64,000 nucleotides of DNA from Arthrobacter sp. ISL-65 (GCF_018613795.1 NZ_JAGGPN010000011.1:20575-84574), one strand, 5' to 3'. Numbered from the stretch's first letter, positions 25,651-35,346 are shown. The notes: generated by a model from the sequence alone, not told the origin. Numbers and translations are program-made.

Positions 25651-26000
25651 ACCTGCCTGCCCTGTCCCCCTGCCGACGCCGCCCGGGGCCTGATTTCCGG
25701 CCGCGCCCTTAGGGAAAACCGGAATTCTGAGCCCCCTGCTGTGGGGGCAGGTGGGGGTCTGCACCCCTCTGCGGGGTACACATCCCGTGAATGGCTGGAC
25801 GCCGGGAATGCCAGCCCTGACACGGGCAATCACCCGCTTCCCCCTCACGCGCCCCTCCATGTTGGGGGCCCAAAAGGTGCGGCCCAAACTGGTGCCGCGG
25901 GCCGTCTATACAAGCCAAAACGCACAGCGTTTCCCCAAGGGGACTTATTGATTCTGTGATTGTGCGTGAAGGTCGCGCACCTCGGATCGATGAGGTCATC
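25651..26000. other. 350-base intergenic region with GC-rich inverted repeats
   Basis: No gene is supported. Close after DUF5997 several short GC-rich inverted repeats are visible, for example GGGGTCTGCACCCC near 25757, which may end transcription. The 3' part precedes the secreted Fn3 protein and should contain its promoter; GATGAGG serves as ribosome site just before the ATG at 26001. Confidence 0.45.
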
Positions 26001-28289
26001 ATGAAATCAGCACACAGCGAGCCGGGAGCGCACACTTCTCGCCTTCCCGGCGCCCGCAGGGCCGGAGTCTTCGCCACCGTCTCGGCCGTTATCTGCTCAA
26101 CCTCCATGTTCGCCATTCCCGCCGCCAATGCGGCCGTACCTGCTTTCCCGGACAACATCGTTGTCTTCCCCGACCGCGACTTCGTCTCCATTGAGGGCTA
26201 CGAGGGGCATGCCGGCGAGACTGCCACCCTCGAGGTCAAGCGCGCCGGGAAGATCATTGGCTCCGCCGAGTCAACGGTCGATGCCGGCGGCGTCGCCTTT
26301 GAGGTCAACCACCCCGGCGGTGTCTGCTGGGGCGCCGGCACCGGCCTTGCCGTCACCCCCGATATCCGTCCCGGCGACGTCGTCTCCATGAGGTTCGGCG
26401 CAACCGCCGGCGGCGAAACGACGGTCCAGGACACCTATGTAACGGGCGACGCCGAACTCAGCGGCAGTACCGTCACCGTCAAGGGACACATCGGAGCGGG
26501 CGTCAACCCAGCCCAGCTGGAACAGCGCATCATTGAGCCGGCGCTGCGGGACACCACGGTGGCACGCCGTGACATCCGCGCCGTCCCCGGCCCGCTCACA
26601 CCGGCCCCCAAGGGCGGCTACTCCTCGAGCCTGGTGGTCACCGGCGATACCTTCACCGCCACCTACAACTTCGACGACGCCGCCAACGCCGAAATTGCTG
26701 CGAACGCCGGGCTCGGCGAACGCGCCATGGCTTGGGAGTTCGAAGACGCCGACGCCAACCGGCAGGGCCTGACCATCGCCGAGTACGGCGAGCCGGGCGG
26801 CCCCGGCATGGGCGGCTGCCCCAACGGCCCACTGCAGTCCGGTCCTCCCGCACCGTCCGGCATCACGGCCGCCAAGGTTGCCGGAGGGCTGAAGCTGAAC
26901 TGGACGCCGGCCGAAGCCATCCCCGGCACCCCGGCCATCACCGGCTACCGCGCCGTTGCAGTCGGCAAGACCGTAACCAGCAACGAGCAGGTGGAGATCG
27001 GCAAGCGCATCTCGGGCCAGGCAGCCATCGGAACCACAATCACGGGCCTCTCCGCCAGTGAGGAATACGACGTCTATGTGGTCGGCGTCAGCAGCGTCGG
27101 GGAGTCCTTCCCCGCGGCACACGCCATCCCGGTGACGGACACCACACCCCCAACGGTCTCCGCTACCCCGAACGGCGGCACCTCGGCCGTGGCCCAGACG
27201 GTCACCCTGAAGGCCAGCGAAACAGGCAGCGACATCTACTACACGACTGACGGCTCCGAGCCTGTCCTCTCGGGCGGCGTGCTCTCTGAGAGCGCGATCC
27301 GGTACACCGCACCAATGGAGATCGCGACCACTTCCACGCTGAAGTTCGTGGCATTCGACCCGTCCGGCAACGTCTCCACCACCGTTGAGACCCTGTTCAC
27401 AGTCACCAACGACCCCGTACCGTCGGCTCCGACGTTCGCCAGCGCACCCGTGGTGGGCCAAGGCACGGCAACCCTGTCCTGGACCGCCCCGAACCCGGGC
27501 GCTGCAGGGCTGACGATCACCGGCTACACCGTCCAGGCCTACACCACTGACGGCACAGCCTTCGGCGCACCCAAGACGACAGCCGGCGACGTGACCACCC
27601 TGGTCTACGACGGACTCAACGGCGACACCGCCTACCAGTTCACGGTGCGGGCTACGAACGTCAACGGCACCGGCCCGGAGTCGCCGAAGACCGCCGCCGC
27701 CACCGCGCAGGGCGCCGTCGTGGCGGTCGCAGGACTGGACCAGAACGTTGTCCGGCGCACCACGGCCACCACGGTCACCCTGGACGGCACAGGCTCCACC
27801 GCCACTGGCGCCACCTACAAGTGGGAGCAGGTCCTGGCCTCGCCCACCGATCCCAACAAGGTGACGCTGACCGGTGACACCACGCTTAAGCCGACATTCA
27901 GCCTTCCGGTCTTCACGTCCCCGATGACCAACAGCCCCCTCACGTTCAAGCTGACGGTCACCGTTGGCACAACCGTCAAAACGGACGAGGTCAAGGTTGT
28001 ACCGGTTACAGACCGGGTAACCATCAGCGGCGCCCAGTGGAAATCCGGCGACTTCCGGGTCAACGGCACCGGCTCCGTAGTGGGCGGCACCATCACCGTC
28101 CGCGCAGGCAGCGCCGCCGGCCGGATCCTGGGCCAGGCAGCGGTCACTGCGGCTGTGGCACCGGAAACAGGCGGCGTCTTCACCCTGCGGCTCCGCAACG
28201 CAGCGGCCGGCACCACCAATCCGGGCACCGTGTGGGTTGAATCAACCCTCGGCGGCACCGCCGGGCCCCTGACCGTAACCAACAAGTAA
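26001..28289 (+). CDS. Secreted multidomain protein with Fn3 and chitobiase-C-like domains
   Basis: A 762-residue exported protein. A signal peptide ends at PAANAAVPA (about residue 45). Residues 45-280 form a domain I do not recognise, containing a Gly-rich Cys pair (GVCWGAG and GMGGCPNGP). A fibronectin type III domain follows (about 285-378). Next is a CHB_HEX_C-like domain (about 382-470, DIYYTTDGSEPVLSGG), a second Fn3 (about 475-570), a PKD-like region and a beta-rich C-terminal domain. No catalytic domain is evident. Such arrays usually bind cell wall or polysaccharide. It has its own terminator. Confidence 0.85.
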   Translation: MKSAHSEPGAHTSRLPGARRAGVFATVSAVICSTSMFAIPAANAAVPAFPDNIVVFPDRDFVSIEGYEGHAGETATLEVKRAGKIIGSAESTVDAGGVAFEVNHPGGVCWGAGTGLAVTPDIRPGDVVSMRFGATAGGETTVQDTYVTGDAELSGSTVTVKGHIGAGVNPAQLEQRIIEPALRDTTVARRDIRAVPGPLTPAPKGGYSSSLVVTGDTFTATYNFDDAANAEIAANAGLGERAMAWEFEDADANRQGLTIAEYGEPGGPGMGGCPNGPLQSGPPAPSGITAAKVAGGLKLNWTPAEAIPGTPAITGYRAVAVGKTVTSNEQVEIGKRISGQAAIGTTITGLSASEEYDVYVVGVSSVGESFPAAHAIPVTDTTPPTVSATPNGGTSAVAQTVTLKASETGSDIYYTTDGSEPVLSGGVLSESAIRYTAPMEIATTSTLKFVAFDPSGNVSTTVETLFTVTNDPVPSAPTFASAPVVGQGTATLSWTAPNPGAAGLTITGYTVQAYTTDGTAFGAPKTTAGDVTTLVYDGLNGDTAYQFTVRATNVNGTGPESPKTAAATAQGAVVAVAGLDQNVVRRTTATTVTLDGTGSTATGATYKWEQVLASPTDPNKVTLTGDTTLKPTFSLPVFTSPMTNSPLTFKLTVTVGTTVKTDEVKVVPVTDRVTISGAQWKSGDFRVNGTGSVVGGTITVRAGSAAGRILGQAAVTAAVAPETGGVFTLRLRNAAAGTTNPGTVWVESTLGGTAGPLTVTNK

Positions 28290-28304
28290 GTCCTTAACCA
28301 CCGG

Positions 28305-28342
28305 GTCCGGTGGCCGGCGGCATCAGCCGCCAGCCACCGGAC
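28305..28342 (+). terminator. Hairpin terminator after the Fn3 protein
   Basis: Arms GTCCGGTGGC (28305-28314) and GCCACCGGAC (28333-28342), with an inner GGCGGC/GCCGCC pairing around loop ATCA, form a long stem with one internal mismatch. It lies between the convergent Fn3 and CBS-protein genes and may serve both. Confidence 0.85.
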
Positions 28343-28379
28343 GTCGTTGTGTTCGGGTTGGTTTAGCAGCCGTGTGGGC

Positions 28380-29423
28380 CTAGCTGCTGCTGGTGGCGTC
28401 CTGTACCTCGCCCACCAGTTCCTCGATGATGTCCTCGAGGAACAGCACACCGGTGGTGTTCCCCCGCTCGTCGAAGACCCTGGCCACGTGGGCGCCGGTG
28501 CGGCGCATGGTTGCCAGGGCATCCTCCAGGTCACTGCCGCGGAAGGTCGAGGCCAGCCGACGGATCCGCTTCTCCGGCACGGGCCGGGTAAACTTCTCCG
28601 CCGTTGTCAGGTCCATGACGTCCTTCAGGTGCAGGTAACCGGAGGGGTCGCCGTCGTCGTCGGTCAGGATGTACCGGGAGTAACCGTGCTCGGCTACCCC
28701 CCGCTGGATGTCTGCCGGCGTCGCAGACGCCGGCAGCAGCACCATCTCGGCGATGGGCACCTCGACGTCGGCCACGGTCTTTTCGGTGAACTCGAAGGCC
28801 GCAGTGAGGGCACCGGTGTTGTCGGTCAGGACGCCTTCCCTGGTGGACTGCTCCACGATGTTTGCCACCTCGTCCAGGGTGTAGGCGCTGGTGGCCTCGT
28901 CCTTGGGCTCCACCCGGAACAGGCGGAGGATGGAGTTGGCGATGCCGTTCAGGGTCCAGATCACCGGCTTGAACAGGCGCGCCACCATCACCAGCGGCGG
29001 GGCCAGGATCAGCGCGGCGCGGGTGGGGACCGAGAACGAGATATTCTTGGGGACCATCTCGCCGAGGACCACGTGCAGGAAGGTCACCAGCAGCAGCGCC
29101 GCCACGAAGGCGATGATTCCGATCGCTTCCCCGGACAGGGCGGTCAGGCCCAGCGGGATCTCCAGCAGGTGGTGGATCGCCGGCTCGGAGACGTTCAGGA
29201 TCACCAGCGAGCAGACCGTGATGCCCAGCTGGCTGGTGGCCAGCATGAGCGTGGCATGCTCCATCGCCCACAGGGTGGTTTTCGCGGCCTTGCTGCCCTC
29301 CTCCGCCATCGGCTCGATCTGTGACCGGCGGGCGGAGATGACGGCGAACTCGGCGCCGACAAAAAAGCCGTTCACCACCAGCAGGACGGCGAGCCAGATG
29401 ATGCCCGGAAGGTACTCACTCAT
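28380..29423 (-). CDS. CNNM/HlyC-type membrane protein with CBS pair (DUF21)
   Basis: A 347-residue protein with an N-terminal DUF21 membrane domain (about residues 1-190; SEYLPGIIWLAVLLVVNGFF) and two CBS domains (about 200-330). The C-terminal transporter-associated domain found in the paralogue is missing. The family includes CorC/CorB, linked to Mg2+ or Co2+ export, though the old name is hemolysin. Its start overlaps the end of the longer paralogue by 8 bp, so both are made from one mRNA and may form a heteromer. Confidence 0.92.
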   Translation of the reverse strand: MSEYLPGIIWLAVLLVVNGFFVGAEFAVISARRSQIEPMAEEGSKAAKTTLWAMEHATLMLATSQLGITVCSLVILNVSEPAIHHLLEIPLGLTALSGEAIGIIAFVAALLLVTFLHVVLGEMVPKNISFSVPTRAALILAPPLVMVARLFKPVIWTLNGIANSILRLFRVEPKDEATSAYTLDEVANIVEQSTREGVLTDNTGALTAAFEFTEKTVADVEVPIAEMVLLPASATPADIQRGVAEHGYSRYILTDDDGDPSGYLHLKDVMDLTTAEKFTRPVPEKRIRRLASTFRGSDLEDALATMRRTGAHVARVFDERGNTTGVLFLEDIIEELVGEVQDATSSS

Positions 29424-30777
29424 GGGTCAGCTCCTGTGTGAGGCTGTCGATAATCTTGTCATGCTCGCTCTTGGGTGGCTCTGCCGATTCCTCCGGCGTG
29501 AATTTCAGGCGCCCGACGTGGGTGCCGGCCACCCGCTCCACGCGGAGCATGCCGCCGTCGATGGCCACCTCGTCGCCGAGTTCCGGGATGCGGTCCAGCC
29601 GGTCCGCGACGTAACCGGCCGCGGTGTCGTAATCCTCGCCGTCGGGCACGGCAATCCCCGTCCGGTCCAGGAGCTCATCGGGGCGTAGCGAGGCATCGAA
29701 GGTGATGGACCGTCCGGTCCGGACCACGCCCACGCGGGCACGGTCGTGCTCATCCTCCAGCTCGCCGACGATCTCCTCCACCAGGTCCTCCAGGGTGACG
29801 ATGCCGGCGGTTCCGCCGTGCTCGTCGGAGACGATGGCCACCTGGAGGCCCTGCTTGCGGAGCAGCACCAGGAGGGAGTCGACGCCCATGGACTCGGGGA
29901 CCATGAGCGGTTCGATCATGAGGTCCGCCGCGAGGACGATGGCGCGCTCCTCGAGGGGCACGGCAAAGGCCTGCTTGACGTGGAGCACGCCGAGCACGTC
30001 GTCGCGGTCCCGGCCGATGACCGGGAACCGCGAATAGCCGGTGCCGGTGGCCAGCGCGATAATCTGCTCGGCCGTGTCATCTGTGTTCACGGCGGTCATC
30101 CGCACGCGCGGGGTCATGACATCCGCCGCGCTGTGCTCGGAGAAGCGCAGCGTCCGGTGCAGCAGGGCGGCGTGGTCCAGGTCAAGGACACCTTCCAGTG
30201 CGGAGCGGCGCACCAGCGAACTCAGTTCCTCGGCGCTGCGGGCACCGGACAATTCCTCTTTGGGCTCGATGCCGAAGGACCTGATGATGGCGTTCGCCGT
30301 GTTGTTGAACAGCAGGATGACGGGCTTGAACACCGTGGTGAACAGGGTTTGAAACGGGACCACCACCCTGGCGGTGGCCACCGGCAGGGCCAGGGCGAGG
30401 TTCTTGGGAACCAGCTCGCCGATCACCATCGAGAAGATGGTGGCGATGAAAATCGCGACGACGGCGCCCACCCCGGGCACGAGACCTTCCGGGAACCCGG
30501 CCGCCGTCAGCGGACCGCTCAGCAGCTTGCTGATGGCAGGTTCAAAGGTGTACCCGGTCAGGAGAGTGGTGAGGGTGATGCCCAGCTGCGCACCGGAAAG
30601 GTGCGTCGAGGTGATCTTTAGGGCGTTGATGGTGGGGGCAAGGCGTTTCTCGCCCCGGGCCTGGCGCGCTTCCAGGTCGTTGCGGTCAAGATTGACCAGG
30701 GCAAACTCGGATGCGACGAAGAATCCGGTGCCGGCTGTCAGGATCAGGCCGATCCCGATCATGATCCATTCATTCAT
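29416..30777 (-). CDS. CNNM/HlyC-type membrane protein with CBS pair and CorC domain
   Basis: A 453-residue protein: DUF21 membrane domain (about residues 1-195), CBS pair (about 205-335) with DEHGGTAGIVTLEDLVEEIV, and the C-terminal CorC_HlyC domain (about 345-430; FDASLRPDELLDRTGI). It is predicted to sit in the membrane and take part in divalent metal efflux or homeostasis. It is the first gene of a two-gene operon with a shorter paralogue. Upstream 30778-30965 holds no clear gene. Confidence 0.93.
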   Translation of the reverse strand: MNEWIMIGIGLILTAGTGFFVASEFALVNLDRNDLEARQARGEKRLAPTINALKITSTHLSGAQLGITLTTLLTGYTFEPAISKLLSGPLTAAGFPEGLVPGVGAVVAIFIATIFSMVIGELVPKNLALALPVATARVVVPFQTLFTTVFKPVILLFNNTANAIIRSFGIEPKEELSGARSAEELSSLVRRSALEGVLDLDHAALLHRTLRFSEHSAADVMTPRVRMTAVNTDDTAEQIIALATGTGYSRFPVIGRDRDDVLGVLHVKQAFAVPLEERAIVLAADLMIEPLMVPESMGVDSLLVLLRKQGLQVAIVSDEHGGTAGIVTLEDLVEEIVGELEDEHDRARVGVVRTGRSITFDASLRPDELLDRTGIAVPDGEDYDTAAGYVADRLDRIPELGDEVAIDGGMLRVERVAGTHVGRLKFTPEESAEPPKSEHDKIIDSLTQELTHE

Positions 30778-30965
30778 TGGGGGCGCCCCTCTCCCGTGCT
30801 AACCGGCGTGCCGGTCAAATGGGTGAGGGGCCAGGGCATATGTGAAGGAGGGTCGTCCATAGTGCCCTCCACTATATCGGGTGTTTCTTAGCGGCCCGTT
30901 TCGACTGCTTCCCGTGGATGTGTTGCGGCGGGTGTGTTCCTGCTGCTCTGACGAAAAGCCGGGCA

Positions 30966-31250
30966 TTAGTCCTTGAACTCGCTCGTAAGCACTTCGAACT
31001 CCTCGACCCCAAGGACCTGAAGATGCTGTTCGGCGCTCGTCTCAGAACGGATCCTGTCTGCGACCTGCCGGCTGTCCGCGAGGACCTTCTCGTCGTCCCA
31101 AAGCGAGATGGATAGTGACTTGCTATCGGCCCCGTACAGATAATAGAGGCCGCGGCATCCCGGCAGATCAAGCACCTGCCTGATGGTGTCGTCGGTGGGC
31201 GCACCGGTACTTTCCGGTCCAGGTCGGTACGTGCTGACTCTTGCGAACAT
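30966..31250 (-). CDS. Small ABM-like hypothetical protein
   Basis: A 94-residue cytoplasmic protein with the alpha/beta pattern of a ferredoxin-like dimeric domain (FARVSTYRPG, then LPGCRGLYYLYGADSKSLSI and SLWDDEKVLADSRQ). This resembles antibiotic biosynthesis monooxygenase-like proteins, but the usual histidine is not obvious. The ATG has GGAGTAACAAG upstream. It stands between the CBS proteins and the glucosidase without a clear operon. Function unknown. Confidence 0.72.
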   Translation of the reverse strand: MFARVSTYRPGPESTGAPTDDTIRQVLDLPGCRGLYYLYGADSKSLSISLWDDEKVLADSRQVADRIRSETSAEQHLQVLGVEEFEVLTSEFKD

Positions 31251-31408
31251 CTTGTTACTCCGTTTCGGCGCGATGGAGACTGCTCGTCACGGCTGGCTCC
31301 TGCTCCCAAGTGGCGTGGCCTCCTCCAACAAGTAGGGATCTAATCACGCCCGGGTACAAGGGCAACCTGGAAGTGGTGTTCGATCCGTTCCCGAGGTCGA
31401 GTGCGAGG

Positions 31409-33565
31409 CTAGAGCTTTCCATTGGTCCTGGCCTGTTGCGCCAGGTCGGCAGCCCAGGGCCGGATGCCGTGGTGGAACAGCATGCCCTCGGGTAGTCCCT
31501 GAACGCTCGCCATGGAATCGGAGATGTCTATGGTGATCTTGGAGTTTGCCATGGGGGCGTTGGTGATATGCAGGTCGCCAAAGGATTTTGGGAGCACGGG
31601 ATCCAGCCACAGGCCGCCGCGGGCAACGTCGGCATAGTAGCCCATCAGGCTTTTGACCAGTTGAATGGGGGTGGTTGCGGCCCATGCTTGCGGGGAGCAT
31701 GCCGTGGGGTAGGGGATGGGTTCGTCGAATTGCTCCCGGCTGAATCCGCAGAACAATTCGGGCAACCGACCCTCGGAGTACTCCGCGGCCTCAAAAAGAG
31801 CGGTGGAGATGCGCTGCGCCTGCTCGACGAGGCCGTAACGGAGGAGCCCGGCCGCGATGATCGCGTTGTCGTGGGGCCAAACAGATCCATTGTGGTAGCT
31901 GGCTGGGTTGTAGGCGCCCATGTCGCTGGCCAAGGTTCTTACGCCCCAACCGCTGAACATCTCAGGGGACATCAGCCGGTCGGCCACGGACGCAGCCTTG
32001 TCCTTGTCAACGATGCCAAACAAAAGGCATTGCCCCATATTGGATGCGCACGCGTCGACCGGGCGCTTGTCGCCGTCCAAGGCGACGGCGTAGTAACCGC
32101 GGTCCGGCAGCCAAAACCGTTCGTTGAACTGTTTCTTCAATTGCGCCCCCAGCTCCCGGTACTCAGCCGCCAAGGCCAAGTCGCCGGCGTCGTGGGCTAA
32201 CCACGACCGGGCCATATACGCGCTGTAGACGTAGGCCTGCACCTCGCACAAAGCGATTGGTGGCTCGGCCAGGCGGCCGTCGGCAAAATTGATGCCGTCC
32301 CAGGAGTCCTTCCAGCCTTGGTTGATCAGCCCTTGGTCGTTGAGCCGCTCATACTCGACAAAGCCGTCGCCGTCTTTGTCCCCGTAGTGGCGGATCCAGT
32401 CCAGCGCCCGGTCAACATGGGGCAGCAGGTTGGAGATGGTTTCTGCGGCGAATCCCCAGCGGCTAACTTCGCCGAACAAGGCCACAAACAACGGGGTGGC
32501 ATCGACGCTGCCGAAGTAGGCTTGTTTTCCACCCAAGGCCACCCCGCTGGAGAGATCGAACCTGACCTCGTGGAGGATCTTCCCCGGCTCCTCCTCGCTC
32601 ATTACATCCACCACCTGCCCCTGACGATCCGCCAGAGTCTGAATGGTGCCGAAAGCCAGGGACGGGTCAACAGGCAGTGCCATAAGGGACGCCCACAGCG
32701 AATCCCGGCCGAACAAAGCCATGAACCATGGGGCACCAGCCGCCACCACGATCCGGTCCGGATGGTGGGGGTCCTCAATCCGAAGCGCACCAAGGTCGTC
32801 GTAGCTGCGCCGGAGGGTCCGCTCGATCGAAGGGTTGCCCATGTTCAGCACGGGAATCTTGGCCACCCACTCCTGGCGGCGCCTGTCCCGAGGCGATATC
32901 TCGCCTTCATTCGGCCGGACGAAACGTGCGGCCGAGCCGCTTCCGCCGTCGAAAGGCACGACGCTGATGGTGGTACTCCACTGTGCGTGCGGTGGGATAG
33001 CGAAGTGGTAGGCCAACCCCTCGGGGGCGACGTCTGCGCCCTCGGCCGTTACCACTACACCTTTCCGGACGTCCTGCCAGGCAGCCCGGATGGTTAGCGA
33101 GCCGTCTTGCGCTTCACGGGACTCTTTCCAGCGGCGCTGGATGCGGGCCTCTTTCACCTCGAAGAGGTCCGCGAAGTCCGCCTCGACCCGGAGGGTAAGG
33201 ACGCACTCGGCAATGGCCGCCGAGTAATTTTGGACAGTGATCCGCTCCAAGATGCCGGCGCCTACCTCACGGAGGCGTTCGACGATCAACGGGCTGTCCG
33301 CGTGTCCGTCCGGGCGCGGGACACGGCCGACGAACAGGGCACGGTAGGGTTCCTTCGTCTTCGCCCCCAGCGGCTCCAGCGGGGCGCCATTAATGAGTAC
33401 CCGCCAGCAGGACAGTATTCGGGTGTCCTCGACAAAAACGCCGTGGGGATACTCGGTGTGGATATCGCCGTTCGCCGCAGAGATACAAAATGATGAGCCC
33501 TCCACCAGAGTGACCGAGCCCGGCCCCGGCGACCCTGCAGCAGTGTCAGCATTCCATCCAGCCAT
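31409..33565 (-). CDS. Amylo-alpha-1,6-glucosidase / glycogen-debranching-like protein
   Basis: A 718-residue cytoplasmic glycoside hydrolase. Residues about 15-230 are a GDE_N_bis domain (GVFVEDTRILSCWRVLING), and the rest is an (alpha/alpha)6-barrel with WFMALFGRDSLWASLMA, FVEYERLNDQGLINQGWKDS and NGSVWPHDNAIIAAGLLRYG. Candidate acid residues lie in these motifs. Members act on alpha-1,6 branches or on storage or stress glycans. I chose ATG 33565 because AAGGAG precedes it and the fold begins at once; the open frame upstream to 34225 is not coding-like. No other glycogen gene is adjacent. Confidence 0.9.
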   Translation of the reverse strand: MAGWNADTAAGSPGPGSVTLVEGSSFCISAANGDIHTEYPHGVFVEDTRILSCWRVLINGAPLEPLGAKTKEPYRALFVGRVPRPDGHADSPLIVERLREVGAGILERITVQNYSAAIAECVLTLRVEADFADLFEVKEARIQRRWKESREAQDGSLTIRAAWQDVRKGVVVTAEGADVAPEGLAYHFAIPPHAQWSTTISVVPFDGGSGSAARFVRPNEGEISPRDRRRQEWVAKIPVLNMGNPSIERTLRRSYDDLGALRIEDPHHPDRIVVAAGAPWFMALFGRDSLWASLMALPVDPSLAFGTIQTLADRQGQVVDVMSEEEPGKILHEVRFDLSSGVALGGKQAYFGSVDATPLFVALFGEVSRWGFAAETISNLLPHVDRALDWIRHYGDKDGDGFVEYERLNDQGLINQGWKDSWDGINFADGRLAEPPIALCEVQAYVYSAYMARSWLAHDAGDLALAAEYRELGAQLKKQFNERFWLPDRGYYAVALDGDKRPVDACASNMGQCLLFGIVDKDKAASVADRLMSPEMFSGWGVRTLASDMGAYNPASYHNGSVWPHDNAIIAAGLLRYGLVEQAQRISTALFEAAEYSEGRLPELFCGFSREQFDEPIPYPTACSPQAWAATTPIQLVKSLMGYYADVARGGLWLDPVLPKSFGDLHITNAPMANSKITIDISDSMASVQGLPEGMLFHHGIRPWAADLAQQARTNGKL

Positions 33566-33786
33566 CCGGGCTCCTTCAGAATTGACCTGAACGCCACCTC
33601 GAAGGGCTGCCCGCGCGTGGAATCTCTCGGATGCGGTGGCCGGCCCTCGTTCAATGACGCTACGCCGGTGCGCCGCGTGATTCCAGCCCTCGCTTTCGCA
33701 GCTCAGCACCCTTCGCCAACAGATCGGGGCGTTATCACGATGGCCCGTACAATACGAGCGAAGGCACTCAGCGAGCAGGAGCAGTG

Positions 33787-34557
33787 ATGGCCGAGGCAAC
33801 AATTGATGCGGTGATGACCGAACTGGCCGCGCTCGAGGATCCAAAGGTGCGCGAGGTGAACCAGAGGCGGGGCGATGACCACGGTGTGAACCTGTCCGCG
33901 TTGCGCGCGGTCGCGAAGCGGCTGAAGACGCAGCACGACCTGGCCCGTGACTTGTGGGCCACGGATGACACCGCCGCCCGGTTACTGTCACTGCTGATCT
34001 GCCGGCCGAAGGCCTTCGACCTTGAAGAACTGGACGCCATGCTGCGCCAGGCCCGCGCACCCAAGGTGCATGACTGGCTGGTGAACTACGTGGTGAAGAA
34101 AAGCCCGCACGCTGAAGAACTGCGGGTCGCCTGGACTGACGACCCGGACCAGGTGGTCGCGAGTGCTGGCTGGGCCCTGACCACGGAGCGGGTCGCAAAG
34201 AAGCCCGAGGGCCTGGACCTGCCACGGCTGCTGGACACCATCGAGGCGGAAATGAAAGACGCCCCCGACCGGTTGCAGTGGGCCATGAACCACACGCTGG
34301 CGCAGATCGGCATCGAGCACGGAGACCACCGGGCCCGGGCCATTGACATCGGTGAACGGCTGGAAGTCCTGAAGGATTACCCGACCCCGCCGAATTGCAC
34401 CTCGCCTTTCGCGCCGATCTGGATCAACGAGATGGTGAGCCGGCGCGGCAAGCCTAACGTGGCTCATGGCAGCCGGTTCACTCAGATCATCGGCCCCGGG
34501 TGCCCTGCCAAGACGGGTTATGGCAGGACCTCCCTCCACTTTTTGGAATGGACGTAG
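33787..34557 (+). CDS. DNA alkylation repair (AlkD/HEAT-like) protein
   Basis: A 256-residue all-helical protein of the AlkD-related HEAT-repeat family that removes alkylated bases. Visible helices include HGVNLSALRAVAKRLKTQHD, HDWLVNYVVKKSPHAEEL and a C-terminal NCTSPFAPIWINEMVSRRG typical of the YhaZ-like branch. That branch normally stops soon after this motif; here about 35 extra residues follow. ATG 33787 (or GTG 33784) has AGGAG upstream. The next gene begins 9 bases later, a regulator that has lost its HTH. Confidence 0.82.
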   Translation: MAEATIDAVMTELAALEDPKVREVNQRRGDDHGVNLSALRAVAKRLKTQHDLARDLWATDDTAARLLSLLICRPKAFDLEELDAMLRQARAPKVHDWLVNYVVKKSPHAEELRVAWTDDPDQVVASAGWALTTERVAKKPEGLDLPRLLDTIEAEMKDAPDRLQWAMNHTLAQIGIEHGDHRARAIDIGERLEVLKDYPTPPNCTSPFAPIWINEMVSRRGKPNVAHGSRFTQIIGPGCPAKTGYGRTSLHFLEWT

Positions 34558-34566
34558 CCTGACAGG

Positions 34567-35283
34567 ATGGACAACCGAACCGAGGCACGCGAGTTCCTGG
34601 TCTCCCGCCGTTCCCGGATCACTCCGGAGCAGGCAGGACTGGAACCGATTGGCGGCCGACGGCGTGTTCCCGGCCTTCGCCGGGAAGAAGTGGGGGGTGC
34701 TCTTGGTCCGGCTCCGGGATGTGGTGTTCGCTGCATGCAGTACCTGCTCGATGCGATAACCGGCGCCCCCGCGTTCATCGCCAACAACCGGATGGACATC
34801 GTGGCCGCGAATGACCTTGGCTACGCCATGTACTCCGACATGTACCGCGGCACAGCGCGCCCCGCCAACCACTCGAGATTCATCTTCCTGGACCCGCTCT
34901 CCCACAATTTCTACCCCGACTGGGACCGCGCAGCGAACGTCAACGTCGCGATCCTCCGCCGTGAGGCCGGCCGCAACCCGCACGACAAGCGCATCGCCGA
35001 ACTCGTCGGTGAGCTCTCCATGCGCAGCGACGAATTCCGCACGCGCTGGGCCGCCCACAACGTCCGCCGCCACTACTCCGGAACCAAAACTTTCCGCCAC
35101 CCCGTCGTCGGCCTTCTTGAGCTGACGTACGCGGCCATGGAACTCGAAGACGACCCAGGCCACACGCTCACGGTCTACCCCGCCGTCCCCGGCAGCCCGT
35201 CCGACGAAGCACTCCGGCTGCTCGCCTCGTGGGCCGCGACGGAGCGAATCGCGGAAACGGCACGGGCGGCCAGCCGGGCCTAA
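34567..35283 (+). CDS. MmyB-like regulator with most of its HTH deleted
   Basis: A 238-residue relative of XRE/MmyB-type regulators. The start DNRTEAREFLVSRRSRITP and RRVPGLRREEV are normal, but the family's recognition helices and linker (about 50-65 residues) are missing. A short unrelated stretch (GGALGPAPGCGVRCMQ) joins directly to LLDAITGAPAF. The MmyB-like ligand domain (about residues 60-235, HSRFIFLDPLSHNFYPDW) is intact. It probably no longer binds DNA. It could be a decaying gene or a ligand-only protein. The gene sits close after the alkylation-repair gene. Confidence 0.75.
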   Translation: MDNRTEAREFLVSRRSRITPEQAGLEPIGGRRRVPGLRREEVGGALGPAPGCGVRCMQYLLDAITGAPAFIANNRMDIVAANDLGYAMYSDMYRGTARPANHSRFIFLDPLSHNFYPDWDRAANVNVAILRREAGRNPHDKRIAELVGELSMRSDEFRTRWAAHNVRRHYSGTKTFRHPVVGLLELTYAAMELEDDPGHTLTVYPAVPGSPSDEALRLLASWAATERIAETARAASRA

Positions 35284-35325
35284 TCCACCAACGCCCCTTG
35301 ACCGTGATTCCCGTCACTGCTTTAC

Positions 35326-35346
35326 TAAATGAACTTCATTCATTTA
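35326..35346. promoter_or_regulatory. Inverted repeat, candidate operator
   Basis: TAAATGAA-CTTCA-TTCATTTA has perfect 8-bp arms. The AT-rich sequence stands out from its surroundings and lies about 130 bp ahead of the APC permease. Spacing and size suit a TetR- or PadR-type regulator; the protein is unknown. Confidence 0.5.

Noticed and set aside
33566..34225. N-terminal extension of the glucosidase to 34225
   Set aside because: The extra residues are Arg/Pro/Ser-rich shadow sequence opposite the repair gene; a good ribosome site decides for 33565.
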